Shown here: positions 1 through 8,859 of the stretch, piece after piece
Numbering within the stretch: the stretch's first letter is position 1
How the letters are laid out: each line of letters opens with the position of its first letter
Source of the DNA: Actinoplanes derwentensis
GTDB taxonomy: Bacteria > Actinomycetota > Actinomycetes > Mycobacteriales > Micromonosporaceae
Direction of reading: 5' to 3'
DNA length: 64,000 nt
Assembly: GCF_900104725.1 (NCBI RefSeq)
Contig: NZ_LT629758.1
Coordinates: 6,441,001 to 6,505,000, forward strand
The notes under the pieces: generated by a model
What the model saw: the letters and a program-made list of their open reading frames with translations, nothing else
Database searches by the model: none
What the model was told of the DNA's origin: nothing
Position numbers and translations under genes: made by a program

Positions 1-411
1 CTGGATGGGCAGCGGGAAGGCGAACGCGTCGATCAGCTCGATCTCGTCCTCGCCCTTGACCGCGTCGAGCAGGCCGGTGGCGATCTCCTCGATCCGCGGG
101 CGGAGCGCCTCGATCCGGCGGGCCGTGAAGGCGGCCGACACCAGCCGGCGCAGGCGGGTGTGGTCCGGTGGGTCGGCGGCCAGCATGTGCCGGGAGATCG
201 CCGCGGTGAGGCCGGACTGCGCACCGGCCGCCGGCATCGACTTGGACAGTCGTGGGTCGGCCAGAGCACGGCGACCGTCGTCATACCTGGTCACCAGCCA
301 GGCGCTCAGGCCACTGGGCAACTCGACGCGGCGGACCGGACCGGTGCGGCGCATGTCCGCATAGGCCGGGTGCGGATCGTTCATGAACGCCTGATCGGTG
401 AAATCGATCAT
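1..411 (-). CDS. Cytochrome P450, N-terminal part (cut by window edge)
   Basis: The first 137 codons of a reverse-strand gene are present; the C-terminal part with the haem-ligand Cys lies outside the window. The protein begins MIDFTDQAFMNDPHPAY and contains the pattern H-M-L-x-A-D-P-P-D-H-T-R-L-R-R-L-V-x-x-A-F, the C-helix signature of bacterial class I P450s, in which the His and Arg contact haem propionates. This is a soluble monooxygenase of the CYP105/107-like type; its substrate cannot be told. The reading frame is open to base 1. The start at 411 is chosen because it gives the usual short P450 N-terminus. The next gene, 69 bp downstream of this start on the same strand, is an ABC transporter operon and no functional link is evident. 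Confidence 0.85.
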   Translation of the reverse strand, partial: MIDFTDQAFMNDPHPAYADMRRTGPVRRVELPSGLSAWLVTRYDDGRRALADPRLSKSMPAAGAQSGLTAAISRHMLAADPPDHTRLRRLVSAAFTARRIEALRPRIEEIATGLLDAVKGEDEIELIDAFAFPLPIQ

Positions 412-480
412 TTCGCCCCTCCGGGCCGCCGGGAACCTAAAACCGACACTACGCGGCGGTACGGCTCCCGGTGGTCCCGT

Positions 481-1320
481 TCACAGGGCGCGGCCGTGCA
501 CCTCCGGGGCATAGCGGGCCAGAGTGAGCTGCTCGATGACACTGATCAGGGTGTACAGCCCGATCGACGCCACTGTGACGATGGTCACTCCGGTCCACAT
601 GCGATCGAGCTCGAACGTGGTCACCGAGGCCAGCATCAGATAGCCCAGCCCCTTCCCGGTGGCCAGCCACTCGGCCAGCAGCGCGCCGACCAGGGCCAAC
701 GGTGCCGCCACCCGCAGCGCGGCGAAGAGCGACGGCAGCGAACCGGGCAACTGCACCCGCAGCAGGGTGGCGTAGGGCGAGGCGCCGTACGCCCGCATCA
801 GGTCCAGCGACACGCTCGGCACCGACCGCAGCGCCAGCGACACGTTGACCAGCACCGGGAAGAACGTGACGATCCCGGCGATCACGGTGACCGCGAGCAG
901 GCCGCGCCCGAAGATCAGCGCGATCAGCGGGGTCATCGCGACCAACGGCACCGCGCGCAACGCCATCGCGACCGGCAGCAGGGTCTGCTCGACCGGGCGC
1001 CACAGGGCGAAGGCGATCGCGGTGACCAGGGCGGCCACCGCCCCGCCGGCCAGCCCGAGCAGCGCGTCCACGGCGGTGACCCGGGAGGCGTCCAGGAGCA
1101 GGGTGCGCTCGGCGCCGTTGGCCGGGTCGGTGACGTAATTCCACACGTCGACCGGTCCACGGGTCAGGAACGGGTCCAGGGCGAAGCCCTTGACCAGTAG
1201 CTGCCACACCCCGCAGATCACCGCGATCGAGAGCAGCGCGCCGCCGAGACCACCGGCGAGGCGCAGCAGGGCCCGGCGAGTGACGTGCCGGTCGAGCGGG
1301 GTGGCGGCCGGGGCGGTCAT
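481..1320 (-). CDS. ABC transporter permease (NMT1/THI5-type importer, second permease)
   Basis: A 279-residue integral membrane protein with about six hydrophobic segments and the BPD_transp_1 fold. The EAA-loop region reads S-L-D-L-M-R-A-Y-G-A-S, the cytoplasmic coupling element that contacts the ATPase. It resembles the permeases of nitrate/taurine/thiamine-precursor importers (SsuC/ThiX type). Its start ATG overlaps the stop of the preceding permease by 4 bp (ATGA), so translation is probably coupled. It is the last gene of a four-gene operon (binding protein, ATPase, permease, permease). Two distinct permeases suggest a heterodimeric channel. The substrate is not certain. Confidence 0.88.
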   Translation of the reverse strand: MTAPAATPLDRHVTRRALLRLAGGLGGALLSIAVICGVWQLLVKGFALDPFLTRGPVDVWNYVTDPANGAERTLLLDASRVTAVDALLGLAGGAVAALVTAIAFALWRPVEQTLLPVAMALRAVPLVAMTPLIALIFGRGLLAVTVIAGIVTFFPVLVNVSLALRSVPSVSLDLMRAYGASPYATLLRVQLPGSLPSLFAALRVAAPLALVGALLAEWLATGKGLGYLMLASVTTFELDRMWTGVTIVTVASIGLYTLISVIEQLTLARYAPEVHGRAL

Positions 1321-2066
1321 CGTGCCGTCCTCGGGGCCCAGGGGGTGAGCAGGCGGCCCACCAGGGCGGTCAGGCCGTAAGCGGCGCCGGACAGGGCGGT
1401 CGCGACCAGCGCGATCCCCCAGGTCCGTTCGACGGCCAGGCTCTGCTGCGAGTTGATCATCGCGACTCCCAGTCCGGATTCGGCGCCCAGGTACTCGCCG
1501 ATGATCGCGCCGAGCATGGCGGCCGGCGCCGCGATCCGCAGCCCGGCGAAGAGACTCGGCAGACTGGCCCGCAACCGCACCCGCCACAGCTCGGTCCACC
1601 GGCCGCCGCCGTAGGCCCGGACCAGGTCGAGACTGGTCCGGTCCGCGCTGCGCAGCCCGACCAGCGCGCCGACCAGGGTGGTGAAGACGACCGAGATGGC
1701 GGCCAGGATCACCTTCGGGGTGTCGTCGCTGAACAGCACCGCCATCACCGGGCCGATCGCGATCACCGGCAGGCAGTAACTGACCAGGGCGAGCTGGAGC
1801 AGGGCCCGTTCCAGCAGCGGGATCTGCACGAAGAGGACGGCGAGCACGACGGCGATGGCGTTGCCCCAGAGCCAGCCGAGCCCCGCCTCGCGCAGCGTGG
1901 TCTCCACATTGGGCCAGTAGAAGGCGAAACCGTCGGTGCCCAGCTGCCGCAGGATGGCGGTGGGTGGCGGGACGGTCCGGCTCTCCACTCCGGCGGTCCG
2001 GCCGACCACCTCCCACACGGCCAGTAGCCCGGCGATGCCGGCCACCCCGTACCAGCGCTGTCTCAT
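1317..2066 (-). CDS. ABC transporter permease (NMT1/THI5-type importer, first permease)
   Basis: A 249-residue permease of the same fold as its downstream neighbour, but clearly diverged. It has an N-terminal hydrophobic helix ([17 protein letters not shown]), about six membrane segments and an EAA-type loop ([11 protein letters not shown]). It overlaps the ATPase gene upstream and the second permease downstream by 4 bp each, so all three are probably translationally coupled. It likely pairs with the second permease in one importer. Two permease genes with one ATPase and one NMT1-like binding protein are typical of pyrimidine, riboflavin or thiamine-precursor importers; the exact ligand is inference. 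Confidence 0.87.
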   Translation of the reverse strand: MRQRWYGVAGIAGLLAVWEVVGRTAGVESRTVPPPTAILRQLGTDGFAFYWPNVETTLREAGLGWLWGNAIAVVLAVLFVQIPLLERALLQLALVSYCLPVIAIGPVMAVLFSDDTPKVILAAISVVFTTLVGALVGLRSADRTSLDLVRAYGGGRWTELWRVRLRASLPSLFAGLRIAAPAAMLGAIIGEYLGAESGLGVAMINSQQSLAVERTWGIALVATALSGAAYGLTALVGRLLTPWAPRTAR

Positions 2067-2842
2067 GTCCCTTCTCCGAAGAGCAGGGCGCTGAGCTTGT
2101 CCTCCAGCGCATGGAACTCAGGCGTACGCATCATCTCCGGGGTGCGCGGCCGGGGCAGGTCGATGTCCACCTGGGCGACGATCCGGCCCGGGCGGGCGCT
2201 CATCACGGCCACCGTGTCGGACAGGAACACCGCCTCCGCGATCGAGTGGGTGACCAGCAGGGTGGTGGTGGCCCGCTCGGTCCAGATCCGCTGGAGTTCC
2301 AGGTTGAGGCGCTGCCGGGTCATCTCGTCGAGCGCGCCGAACGGCTCGTCGAGCAGCAGGATCTTCGGCTCGACGACCAGGGCGCGGGCGATCGCCACCC
2401 GCTGCCGCATGCCGCCGGAGAGCTGCGCCGGACGGGCCTGTTCGAAGCCCTCCAGCCCGACCAGTCTGATCAGGTCGGTGATCGTCGAGTCGGGCACCTT
2501 GACGCCGCTGACCTCCAGCGGCAGCCGGATGTTGGCCACCACCGACCGCCACGGCAGCAGTGCCGCGTCCTGGAACGCGATGCCGAGACGGTGGTTGCGC
2601 CGGGTGGCGGCCGGGTCCTCGCCGTGCACCAGAGCCTCGCCCGAGGTGGGCTGCTCCAGGTCGGCGAGGATCCGCAGGATCGTCGACTTGCCGCAGCCGG
2701 ACGGGCCGAGCAGGGCGACGAACGCCCCTGCGGGGGTGTCCAGGTCCACCTCGTCCAGGGCCGTCACGGTGGACCGGCGGATCGTGAAGCGCTTGCTGAG
2801 CTTGCGCAGCACGATCCCCCGGCCGGATCCGTCGGTGGTCAC
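2063..2842 (-). CDS. ABC transporter ATP-binding protein (SsuB/ThiZ-like)
   Basis: A 259-residue nucleotide-binding subunit. Walker A is GPSGCGKST near residue 45, the signature motif is [15 protein letters not shown], Walker B is [13 protein letters not shown] and the switch His lies in [11 protein letters not shown]. The sequence belongs to the nitrate/sulfonate/taurine ATPase family (COG1116), which energises importers with NMT1-type binding proteins. It overlaps the binding-protein gene upstream and the first permease downstream by 4 bp each. It acts on the cytoplasmic face of the membrane with the two permeases. Confidence 0.93.
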   Translation of the reverse strand: MTTDGSGRGIVLRKLSKRFTIRRSTVTALDEVDLDTPAGAFVALLGPSGCGKSTILRILADLEQPTSGEALVHGEDPAATRRNHRLGIAFQDAALLPWRSVVANIRLPLEVSGVKVPDSTITDLIRLVGLEGFEQARPAQLSGGMRQRVAIARALVVEPKILLLDEPFGALDEMTRQRLNLELQRIWTERATTTLLVTHSIAEAVFLSDTVAVMSARPGRIVAQVDIDLPRPRTPEMMRTPEFHALEDKLSALLFGEGT

Positions 2843-3897
2843 TTCAGGGTGGGGTTCTCGGCGTACACCTCGGTGATCACCGAGAGGTCGAAGAGCTTCT
2901 CCTTGGTGATCGTCACGCCACCCAGGGCCAGTGTGGCGATGGTCTGCTCGACGTGCTCATCGGTGATGGTGAAGAGGCCGTTCGCCTTGGTGTCGTCGGT
3001 CTGCACCACGGTGTTCTGCGCGGTGGACTCGAGCACCTGCTCCTTCTCGTCCAGGCCGAGGTCCTTGCCGTACTTGGTGGCGGCCAGGTTGGCGCCGAGC
3101 GCCGGGTCGGCCAGCGCGTCGGTCCAGCCCTTGATGTCGGCGACCAGCAGGGCCTTCAAGGCGTCGCGCTTCTCGGTGAGGCTGGAGCGCTTGACCACGT
3201 AGACCTCGGAGACCATCGGGTAGCCGTGGTCGTTGAGGAGCATGACCGCGGTCTCGACACCCTTCATCTTGAGCAGGTTCGGCTCGTTGGTGAAGAACGA
3301 GAACCAGCCGTCGACCTCCTTGGAGACCAGCGGTGTCGGGTCGAACTGGGCCGGGACCTTGGTGACGCTGGCCGGGTCGATGTTGTTGGCCTTGAGGAAG
3401 GCGTTCCACACCGGCTCGTTGGTGGCCTGCACACCGATCTTCTTGCCGACCAGGTCCTGCGGCGTGTTGAGCGGGGTGTCCTTGAGACTGACGATCGCGA
3501 ACGGGTTCTTCTGGTACTGCGCGCCGATGATCACCAGGTCGGCACCCTTGAGGATGGCGGCCGCGGTGATGTCCGGCGAGGAGATGCCGACCAGCGCCTT
3601 GCCGGAGGCGACGACGGCGTCCTGGCTGACGTTCGGGCCACCGGACATCAGGTTGACCGCGCTGAACCCGGCCGCCGTGTAGTAACCCTTGGTGTCGGCG
3701 ATGTAGGCGCCGGCGAACTCGACGTTCTTGATCCAGGAGAGCTGGTAGTTCAGCTCGCCGAACGACTTGGCCCCACCGGTGGCCGGCTCCGCGTCGGAGT
3801 CGTCGCCACAGGCGGCCAGCAGGACCGAGGCGACGCCGAGACCGGCCAGGCCGGCGCCGCCTCGGAGCAGGGCACGCCGATTTATGTTCGCGTTCAC
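2839..3897 (-). CDS. NMT1/THI5-family substrate-binding lipoprotein of ABC importer
   Basis: A 352-residue periplasmic-type binding protein. It begins [16 protein letters not shown] with a twin-arginine-like start and a lipobox (LLAAC) near residue 30, so the mature protein is membrane-anchored through Cys. The body fits the NMT1/THI5-like fold (F-x-L-x-W-x-K-N-V-E-F-A-G-x-Y-I-A). Relatives bind thiamine pyrimidine precursors, riboflavin or other small heterocycles. I chose the GTG at 3897, which is preceded by a purine-rich GAGGGAAAGAGAG; a TTG at 3918 is an in-frame alternative. It is first in the operon and overlaps the ATPase gene by 4 bp. I looked for a TPP riboswitch upstream and did not find its core motifs, so the thiamine assignment stays open. 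Confidence 0.85.
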   Translation of the reverse strand: MNANINRRALLRGGAGLAGLGVASVLLAACGDDSDAEPATGGAKSFGELNYQLSWIKNVEFAGAYIADTKGYYTAAGFSAVNLMSGGPNVSQDAVVASGKALVGISSPDITAAAILKGADLVIIGAQYQKNPFAIVSLKDTPLNTPQDLVGKKIGVQATNEPVWNAFLKANNIDPASVTKVPAQFDPTPLVSKEVDGWFSFFTNEPNLLKMKGVETAVMLLNDHGYPMVSEVYVVKRSSLTEKRDALKALLVADIKGWTDALADPALGANLAATKYGKDLGLDEKEQVLESTAQNTVVQTDDTKANGLFTITDEHVEQTIATLALGGVTITKEKLFDLSVITEVYAENPTLK

Positions 3898-4346
3898 GCG
3901 ATGCTCTCTTTCCCTCAACGAGGGCCCGACGCTAACGACGGATCGTTACGCGGGAATATGCCGCGTGTTTCGCCGTGCGTCCGCTGTCGCGTCGAGGATG
4001 AGAGGCGTGTTGCGCGAGGTCAGACCGGGCGGCGGCGGGGTGATCGGGGTGGCCGGATCGGCAGGTGCGGACGGCGGGCGGTGGGCTGCCACGGGCGGCG
4101 CGGCCGGGGCTCGGCGGACGCCACGACGATCACCACGTACGCCAGGTGTGAGGCGGAACTGGCCACTGGTACGGATCACCTCCAGGGAAGGCGTTCACTA
4201 TCCGCCCGCCGGGCCGTCCCCGGGCGTCCGTTCAGGTTTTCTTAATGATCATCTGTACTGCAGGTAAGCAACCTGGCGAGACTCGCGTTCAGGTCGGCCG
4301 ATTACCCTCCTGGAGTCCCCGACGCCGATGGAGTTGCCGCCCCGCC
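3898..4346. other. Intergenic region between the importer operon and the sulfatase
   Basis: These 449 bases separate two divergent genes and must hold both promoters. Open frames within (for example 3946-4179 reverse) are short, of low complexity and lack recognisable domains, so I call no gene. The stretch just before the sulfatase (about 4220-4260) is locally AT-richer than its surroundings, as expected of a promoter. I see no riboswitch or clear operator. Confidence 0.5.
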
Positions 4347-5882
4347 ATGTCCTTTCGCACCTTCCGGTACACCACACTCGTAACGTCGTTGCTGATCATG
4401 GCCGGTTGCAGCGCGAGCGCCGAGCCCCCGGGCCGGCCCGCCGCGGCCCAGCCCGCATCGGCCTCCCCCTCGGCACCGGCACCGTCCGCGCCGGCGTCCC
4501 CGACCCGGCCGAACATCGTCTTCGTGCTGGTCGACGACCTGTCGATGGATCTCGTGCAGTACATGCCCAACGTGCGCAAGCTCCAGCAGGACGGCACCAC
4601 GTTCACCAACTACACGGTGACCGACTCGCTGTGCTGCCCGTCCCGGGCGTCGATCTTCAAAGGGCAGTTCCCGCACAACACCGGGATCATCAAGAACCAC
4701 GGCTCGGACGGCGGTTTCCGGCTCTTCCACAGCCGGGGCCAGGAGAAGTCGACCTACGCCACCGACATGAAGACGGCCGGGTACCGGACCGCGTTCATGG
4801 GCAAGTACCTGAACGAGTACTTCGCCAAGTCGACAATGGGGACCGGTAAGCCGTACGTGCCGCCGGGCTGGGACGAGTGGGCCGTCGGCGGCAACGCCTA
4901 CGACAACTTCAACTACGACCTCAATGAGAACGGCAAGGTCGTCAAGTACGGCGCCACGCCGCAGGACTACCTGACCGACGTGCTGTCCGGCAAGGCCGCG
5001 AAGTTCATCACCACCACCGCGGCGACCGGGCAGCCGTTCATCATCGAGGTCTCCACCTACGCGCCGCACGCGCCGTACACCCCGGCGCCGCGGGACGCCG
5101 CCCTCTTCCCCGGCCTCAAGCTGCCGCACACCGCCGCCTGGGACAAGGTTCCGGCGAACTCCACCTGGCTGCCCGCCGGGATGAAGCTGACCAAGGCGCA
5201 GAAACAGCGGATGGACGTGGAGTACCGCAAACGGGTGCAGTCGGTGCAGTCGGTCGACAAGATGATCGGCACCCTGCGGGACACCCTCACCAAGGCCGGG
5301 ATCGCCGACGAGACAGTGGTGATGTTCAGCTCGGACAACGGCTACCACATGGGCGAGTACGCGCTGCCCTCCGGCAAACAGACCGCCTTCGACACCGACG
5401 TCAACGTGCCGCTGGTCGTCGCCGGGGCCGGTGTCCAGGCCGGGCGCAGTGTCGACCTGATCGTGGAGAACATCGACTTCCGGCCCACCTTCGCCGACCT
5501 GGCCGGGGCGGCGGCACCGGCCGAGACCGACGGGCGCAGTTTCAAGCCGCTGCTCGCCGGTGAGATCCCGGCCGACTGGCGGGCCACGGCGCTGATCGAG
5601 CACCACGACCCGGCCACCGACCCCGCCGACCCGGATTACCAGTCCGACAGCCGGAACATCCCACCGTCGTACGACGCGCTGCGGACCACGACGTTCACCT
5701 TCATCGAGTACGTCGACGGCACCGTGGAGTACTTCGACCGCAGAGCCGACCCGCACATGCTGACGAACGTGGCCGGGACGCTCCCCGCCGCCCGGCTCGC
5801 CGAACTGCGCACCGCCCTGCGGGGCGTGGCCACCTGCATCGGGGCGCAAGCCTGCGGCACGGCCGCCCGCGCGATCAGCTGA
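4347..5882 (+). CDS. Secreted sulfatase lipoprotein (alkaline-phosphatase superfamily)
   Basis: A 511-residue type I sulfatase that hydrolyses sulfate esters outside the cell. The N-terminus carries a lipobox (LLIMAGC, Cys21) and a Pro/Ala/Ser-rich spacer to about residue 52. The core starts at PNIVFVLVDDLS with metal-binding Asp63-Asp64. The modification motif C-C-P-S-R spans residues 96-100, so Cys96 would be converted to formylglycine. SSDNGYHMGEY supplies further metal-site residues. The start at 4347 is chosen because it gives a proper lipoprotein signal; the upstream open frame has none. It resembles arylsulfatases or N-acetylglucosamine-6-sulfatases of actinobacteria. Its stop overlaps the convergent FMN reductase gene by 8 bp. 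Confidence 0.88.
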   Translation: MSFRTFRYTTLVTSLLIMAGCSASAEPPGRPAAAQPASASPSAPAPSAPASPTRPNIVFVLVDDLSMDLVQYMPNVRKLQQDGTTFTNYTVTDSLCCPSRASIFKGQFPHNTGIIKNHGSDGGFRLFHSRGQEKSTYATDMKTAGYRTAFMGKYLNEYFAKSTMGTGKPYVPPGWDEWAVGGNAYDNFNYDLNENGKVVKYGATPQDYLTDVLSGKAAKFITTTAATGQPFIIEVSTYAPHAPYTPAPRDAALFPGLKLPHTAAWDKVPANSTWLPAGMKLTKAQKQRMDVEYRKRVQSVQSVDKMIGTLRDTLTKAGIADETVVMFSSDNGYHMGEYALPSGKQTAFDTDVNVPLVVAGAGVQAGRSVDLIVENIDFRPTFADLAGAAAPAETDGRSFKPLLAGEIPADWRATALIEHHDPATDPADPDYQSDSRNIPPSYDALRTTTFTFIEYVDGTVEYFDRRADPHMLTNVAGTLPAARLAELRTALRGVATCIGAQACGTAARAIS

Positions 5883-6525
5883 GCCACTCCGGGGCGCTCT
5901 GCCCGCTCGGCCCCTCGTAGGCCGAACCGGGCCGGGCGCCCCGCTGCACCACCACCGGGTAGACGCTCGAATGCACCTGCCAGGACGGCTGTTTGGGCTG
6001 CGTCTCGACCATCGCCTGGATCAGCACGTGCAGCATGTCGCCGAGGGCCACGTGCAGGCGGCCGTCGGTGACCAGGCCCGATTCGTCGACCGCGGCCATC
6101 TCCAGCGGGATCCGGACACAAGCCGGTTTCATCACCCGGGCACCGCCGTGGCCCAGCACCGACTCCAGGGCGGCACGGGCACCGTCGTCCCGGCCGGGGC
6201 CGACCACCGAGAGCCAGGCGACCGGTTTACCCTCCAGATCGCCGCCGTCGACCAGCCAGTCGAGCAGGTTCTTCAGGCTGCCGGGGAGCGAGCCCGCGTA
6301 CTCCGGGGTGCTGAACAGGATCGCGTCGGCCTCGACGATCAGGGCGCGCAGCTCCACGATCTCGGCGGGTGCCGCCTCACCGGGGGCGAAGGCCGGAAGC
6401 GCGCGCAGTCCGCCGTACAACATCGTGGTGATCTCCGGCGGCGCGAAGCGGGCCGCGGTCCGCAGGGCGGCGGTGTGCAGGGACCCGTCCCGGGTGCTCC
6501 CCGGAATGAGCAGAACGCAGGTCAT
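5875..6525 (-). CDS. NAD(P)H-dependent FMN reductase
   Basis: A 216-residue flavodoxin-fold reductase. The phosphate-binding loop is IPGSTRDGSLHTAAL near the N-terminus, and the second flavin motif STPEYAGSLPGSLKNLLDW lies about residues 78-96. Both match the FMN_red family (SsuE, ArsH, azoreductase-like), which reduces FMN or quinones with NAD(P)H. The start at 6525 is chosen because the protein then begins MTCVLLIPGS, as in the family; longer frames add unrelated residues. The gene runs convergent to the sulfatase and overlaps it by 8 bp. The family has many roles and this member's physiological acceptor is unknown. Confidence 0.85.
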   Translation of the reverse strand: MTCVLLIPGSTRDGSLHTAALRTAARFAPPEITTMLYGGLRALPAFAPGEAAPAEIVELRALIVEADAILFSTPEYAGSLPGSLKNLLDWLVDGGDLEGKPVAWLSVVGPGRDDGARAALESVLGHGGARVMKPACVRIPLEMAAVDESGLVTDGRLHVALGDMLHVLIQAMVETQPKQPSWQVHSSVYPVVVQRGARPGSAYEGPSGQSAPEWLS

Positions 6526-6681
6526 GCCGCGACGATACTGCCCGGTCATGTGCCGGTTCCGGTTCCGGTACCCCACCCGAGCACCTTAGAGATATAAGCA
6601 TTTCAATATCTTGTGCCCGATGACATGTTCCTGTTCTCCTACGGCCAGCCGTGAAATCGGCCTTGATCCGAGGAGCCCCCC

Positions 6682-8412
6682 ATGAGACTCAGAACAGTGA
6701 CGGCAGGACCTGCCCTAGCTGTCTTCACGGCTGCGGCACTGGCGCTCAGCGCCCTGCCGTCGACGGCCGCCACCGCGCCGGCGATCAGCGCCCCCCTTCT
6801 GGCCGCGCCGCCGACCGTCGCCGTCGCCAACGTCAACGCCCACCTGCAGCAGCTGCAGAACTTCGCCACCAGCAACGGCGGCAACCGGGCCACCGGCACG
6901 GCCGGGCACACCGCGACGACGACTTATCTGCAGCAGAAACTGCAGGCGGCCGGTTACACCGTCACCGTGCAGACCTGCACCACCTGCAGCGGCTCGGCGA
7001 AGAACATCATCGCCGACTGGCCGGGCGGCGACACCGCCAACACCTACATGTTCGGGGCCCACTCCGACGGCGTGTCGGCCGGTCCGGGCATCAACGACGA
7101 CGGATCCGGCACGGCCACGCTCCTGGAGGCCGCGCTGCAGCTCGCCGCGAACAACCCGACCATGACCAACCACCTGCGGTTCGGCTGGTGGGCCGGTGAG
7201 GAACAGGGGCTGATCGGCTCCAAGTTCTACGTCAACTCGCTGACCACCGCCCAGAAGACCGCGATCAAGGCGTACGGCACCTTCGACATGATCGCCTCCA
7301 CCAACGGCGGCTACTTCGTGACCGGCACCGACGCCGTCGCCGTGAAGCTGCGCGAGTACTTCACCTCGATCAACGTGCCCACCGAGACCTCGACCGAGTG
7401 CTGCAGCGACGACGGCTCGTTCCGCAACGCCGGCATCCCGTCGTCGATCAACTCCACCGGGGCCAGCTACACGAAGACCAGCGCCCAGGTCACCAAGTGG
7501 GGCGGCACCGCCGGAGCGGCCTACGACCCCTGCTACCACAAGGCCTGCGACAGCTACCCGTCGAACATCAACACCACCTCGCTGGGCCGCTGGGCCAACG
7601 CCGAGTTGTACGCCCTCTGGACCCTCACCACGGCCACCTCGACGGCAAACGACTTCTCGCTGTCGCTCAGCCCGAGCACGGGCTCGGTGAGCCCCGGTTC
7701 CTCGGCCACCGCCACCGTGAGCACCGCCACCACCTCCGGCAGTGCGCAGACCGTCGCGCTGACGAGTTCCGGTGCCCCCGCCGGGGTCTCGGTGAGCTTC
7801 AGCCCGGCGTCGGTCACGTCCGGCGGGTCGTCGACCGTGACCGTCGCGACCACCACGGCCGCCGCGGCCGGCTCGTACACCATCACGGTGACCGGAACGG
7901 GCTCCGCAACCCACAGTGCCTCGTACACGCTGACGGTCACCGGGGCCGGCACCTGCACCGGCGCCGGCCAGAAGCTCGGCAACGAGGGCTTCGAGAACGG
8001 GACCACCTCATGGACCGCCACCACCGGGGTGATCGGCGCGAACACCGGTGACGCGGCGCCCCGCACCGGCACCCGGGACGCGTGGCTCGGCGGCGTCGGA
8101 TCGACGAACACCAAGACCCTGTCCCAGTCGGTGACCGTTCCGGCCGGCTGCAGCGCCTACCCGCTGTCGTTCTATCTGAAGATCGTCACCGCGGAGACGA
8201 CCACCAGCACGCAGTACGACAAACTGACCGTGAAGGTCGGCACCACCACGCTGCAGACGTTCTCCAACCTCAACGCCAGTGCCTACACCCTGCGCTCGTA
8301 CGACCTGGCCGCCTACGCCGGGCAGACCGTCACCATCACCTTCACCGGGACCGAGGACTCCTCGCTGAAGACGTCGTTCGTCATCGACGACACCGCGCTC
8401 ACCGTGAGCTGA
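6682..8412 (+). CDS. Secreted M28 aminopeptidase with C-terminal beta-sandwich domains
   Basis: A 576-residue zinc aminopeptidase preceded by a good ribosome site (AGGAG at 6671). The signal peptide ends near ALPSTAATA. The catalytic domain (about residues 40-320) shows the ligand order of the Streptomyces griseus aminopeptidase: AHSDG, NDDGSG, the general base in GEEQG, FDM and CYHKACD. A Ser/Thr-rich Ig-like module follows (about 330-430, NDFSLSLSPSTGSVSPGSS), then a beta-jelly-roll (about 435-576, GNEGFENGTTSW through DDTALTVS) like carbohydrate- or surface-binding modules. It probably degrades peptides outside the cell. A strong hairpin follows 19 bp after the stop. Confidence 0.92.
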   Translation: MRLRTVTAGPALAVFTAAALALSALPSTAATAPAISAPLLAAPPTVAVANVNAHLQQLQNFATSNGGNRATGTAGHTATTTYLQQKLQAAGYTVTVQTCTTCSGSAKNIIADWPGGDTANTYMFGAHSDGVSAGPGINDDGSGTATLLEAALQLAANNPTMTNHLRFGWWAGEEQGLIGSKFYVNSLTTAQKTAIKAYGTFDMIASTNGGYFVTGTDAVAVKLREYFTSINVPTETSTECCSDDGSFRNAGIPSSINSTGASYTKTSAQVTKWGGTAGAAYDPCYHKACDSYPSNINTTSLGRWANAELYALWTLTTATSTANDFSLSLSPSTGSVSPGSSATATVSTATTSGSAQTVALTSSGAPAGVSVSFSPASVTSGGSSTVTVATTTAAAAGSYTITVTGTGSATHSASYTLTVTGAGTCTGAGQKLGNEGFENGTTSWTATTGVIGANTGDAAPRTGTRDAWLGGVGSTNTKTLSQSVTVPAGCSAYPLSFYLKIVTAETTTSTQYDKLTVKVGTTTLQTFSNLNASAYTLRSYDLAAYAGQTVTITFTGTEDSSLKTSFVIDDTALTVS

Positions 8413-8431
8413 CAGCACTCGGGAACAGGAA

Positions 8432-8460
8432 AAAGGCCCTGATCTGGGATCAGGGCCTTT
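8432..8460 (-). terminator. Perfect 13-bp hairpin, bidirectional terminator
   Basis: aaaggccctgatc and its exact reverse complement flank a tgg loop. Read on the reverse strand, the stem is followed by TTTTTCCTG, a proper U-tract for the tRNA-Lys gene at 8470-8542. It probably also serves the forward aminopeptidase gene that ends at 8412. Confidence 0.8.
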
Positions 8461-8469
8461 GACTGTCTG

Positions 8470-8542
8470 TGCGCCGCGTAGGACTTGAACCTACAACCCG
8501 CGGATTAAGAGTCCGCTGCTCTGCCAGTTGAGCTAGCGGCGC
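8470..8542 (-). tRNA. tRNA-Lys (anticodon CTT)
   Basis: A 73-nt cloverleaf on the reverse strand. Acceptor GCGCCGC pairs with GCGGCGC, the anticodon stem-loop is GCGGA-CTCTTAA-TCCGC, and the T-loop is GGTTCAAGTCC. The discriminator base is A. The CCA end is not encoded (the next bases are CAG). It is nearly identical to the second tRNA-Lys 106 bp away; differences lie in the acceptor stem. Confidence 0.96.
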
Positions 8543-8604
8543 CTTTCGACCTGGAGAACATTAACACCCGGCCGTGCCGGCTCGCTAATCGGGGTGACCC
8601 GGAA

Positions 8605-8639
8605 AACATCACAGCCCCGTCCGAAACGGACGGGGCTGT
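8605..8639 (-). terminator. Terminator of the second tRNA-Lys
   Basis: Perfect 13-bp stem (acagccccgtccg, loop aaa) directly after the tRNA at 8646-8721 on the reverse strand. The stem is followed by GATGTTTTCC, a short U-rich tail. Confidence 0.8.
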
Positions 8640-8645
8640 GATGGG

Positions 8646-8721
8646 TGGTGCGTCGCGTAGGACTTGAACCTACAACCCGCGGATTAAGAGTCCGCTGCTC
8701 TGCCAGTTGAGCTAGCGACGC
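8646..8721 (-). tRNA. tRNA-Lys (anticodon CTT), second copy with encoded CCA
   Basis: Acceptor GCGTCGC pairs with GCGACGC. The D-arm, anticodon arm (CTCTTAA) and T-arm are the same as in the neighbouring tRNA-Lys. The discriminator A is followed by a genomically encoded CCA, unlike the sister copy. The body without CCA is 8649-8721. The two genes have their own terminators, so they are separate transcripts. Confidence 0.96.
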
Positions 8722-8859
8722 TGGCCTTGCAACGAGATGAACGCTAGCACGGTCTAAGAAGATCCTTAAAATCGGCCCGTTACCCCCACAAGGGGGACCC
8801 GTGACTTGCACACATGCGTCAAGATGGCTGCGCCGAGAACTCCAGAACGGGGCCCGACG

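Noticed and set aside
160..1200. Long forward open frame of 346 codons opposite the P450 and permease genes
   Set aside because: Composition is Arg/Gln/His/Gly-rich without domains, as in antisense shadows of high-GC genes; the reverse strand holds clear permease motifs.
1321..2112. N-terminal extension of the second permease frame
   Set aside because: The frame stays open upstream but the added residues are low-complexity and overlap the first permease entirely; ATG 1320 with ATGA coupling is the natural start.
3946..4179. Short reverse frame of 77 codons in the gap before the sulfatase
   Set aside because: Pro/Arg-rich with no domain, no convincing ribosome site and no linkage.
3898..4346. 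TPP riboswitch before the NMT1/THI5 operon
   Set aside because: Neither the CTGAGA-type nor the ACCTGATC-type core was found on the reverse strand.
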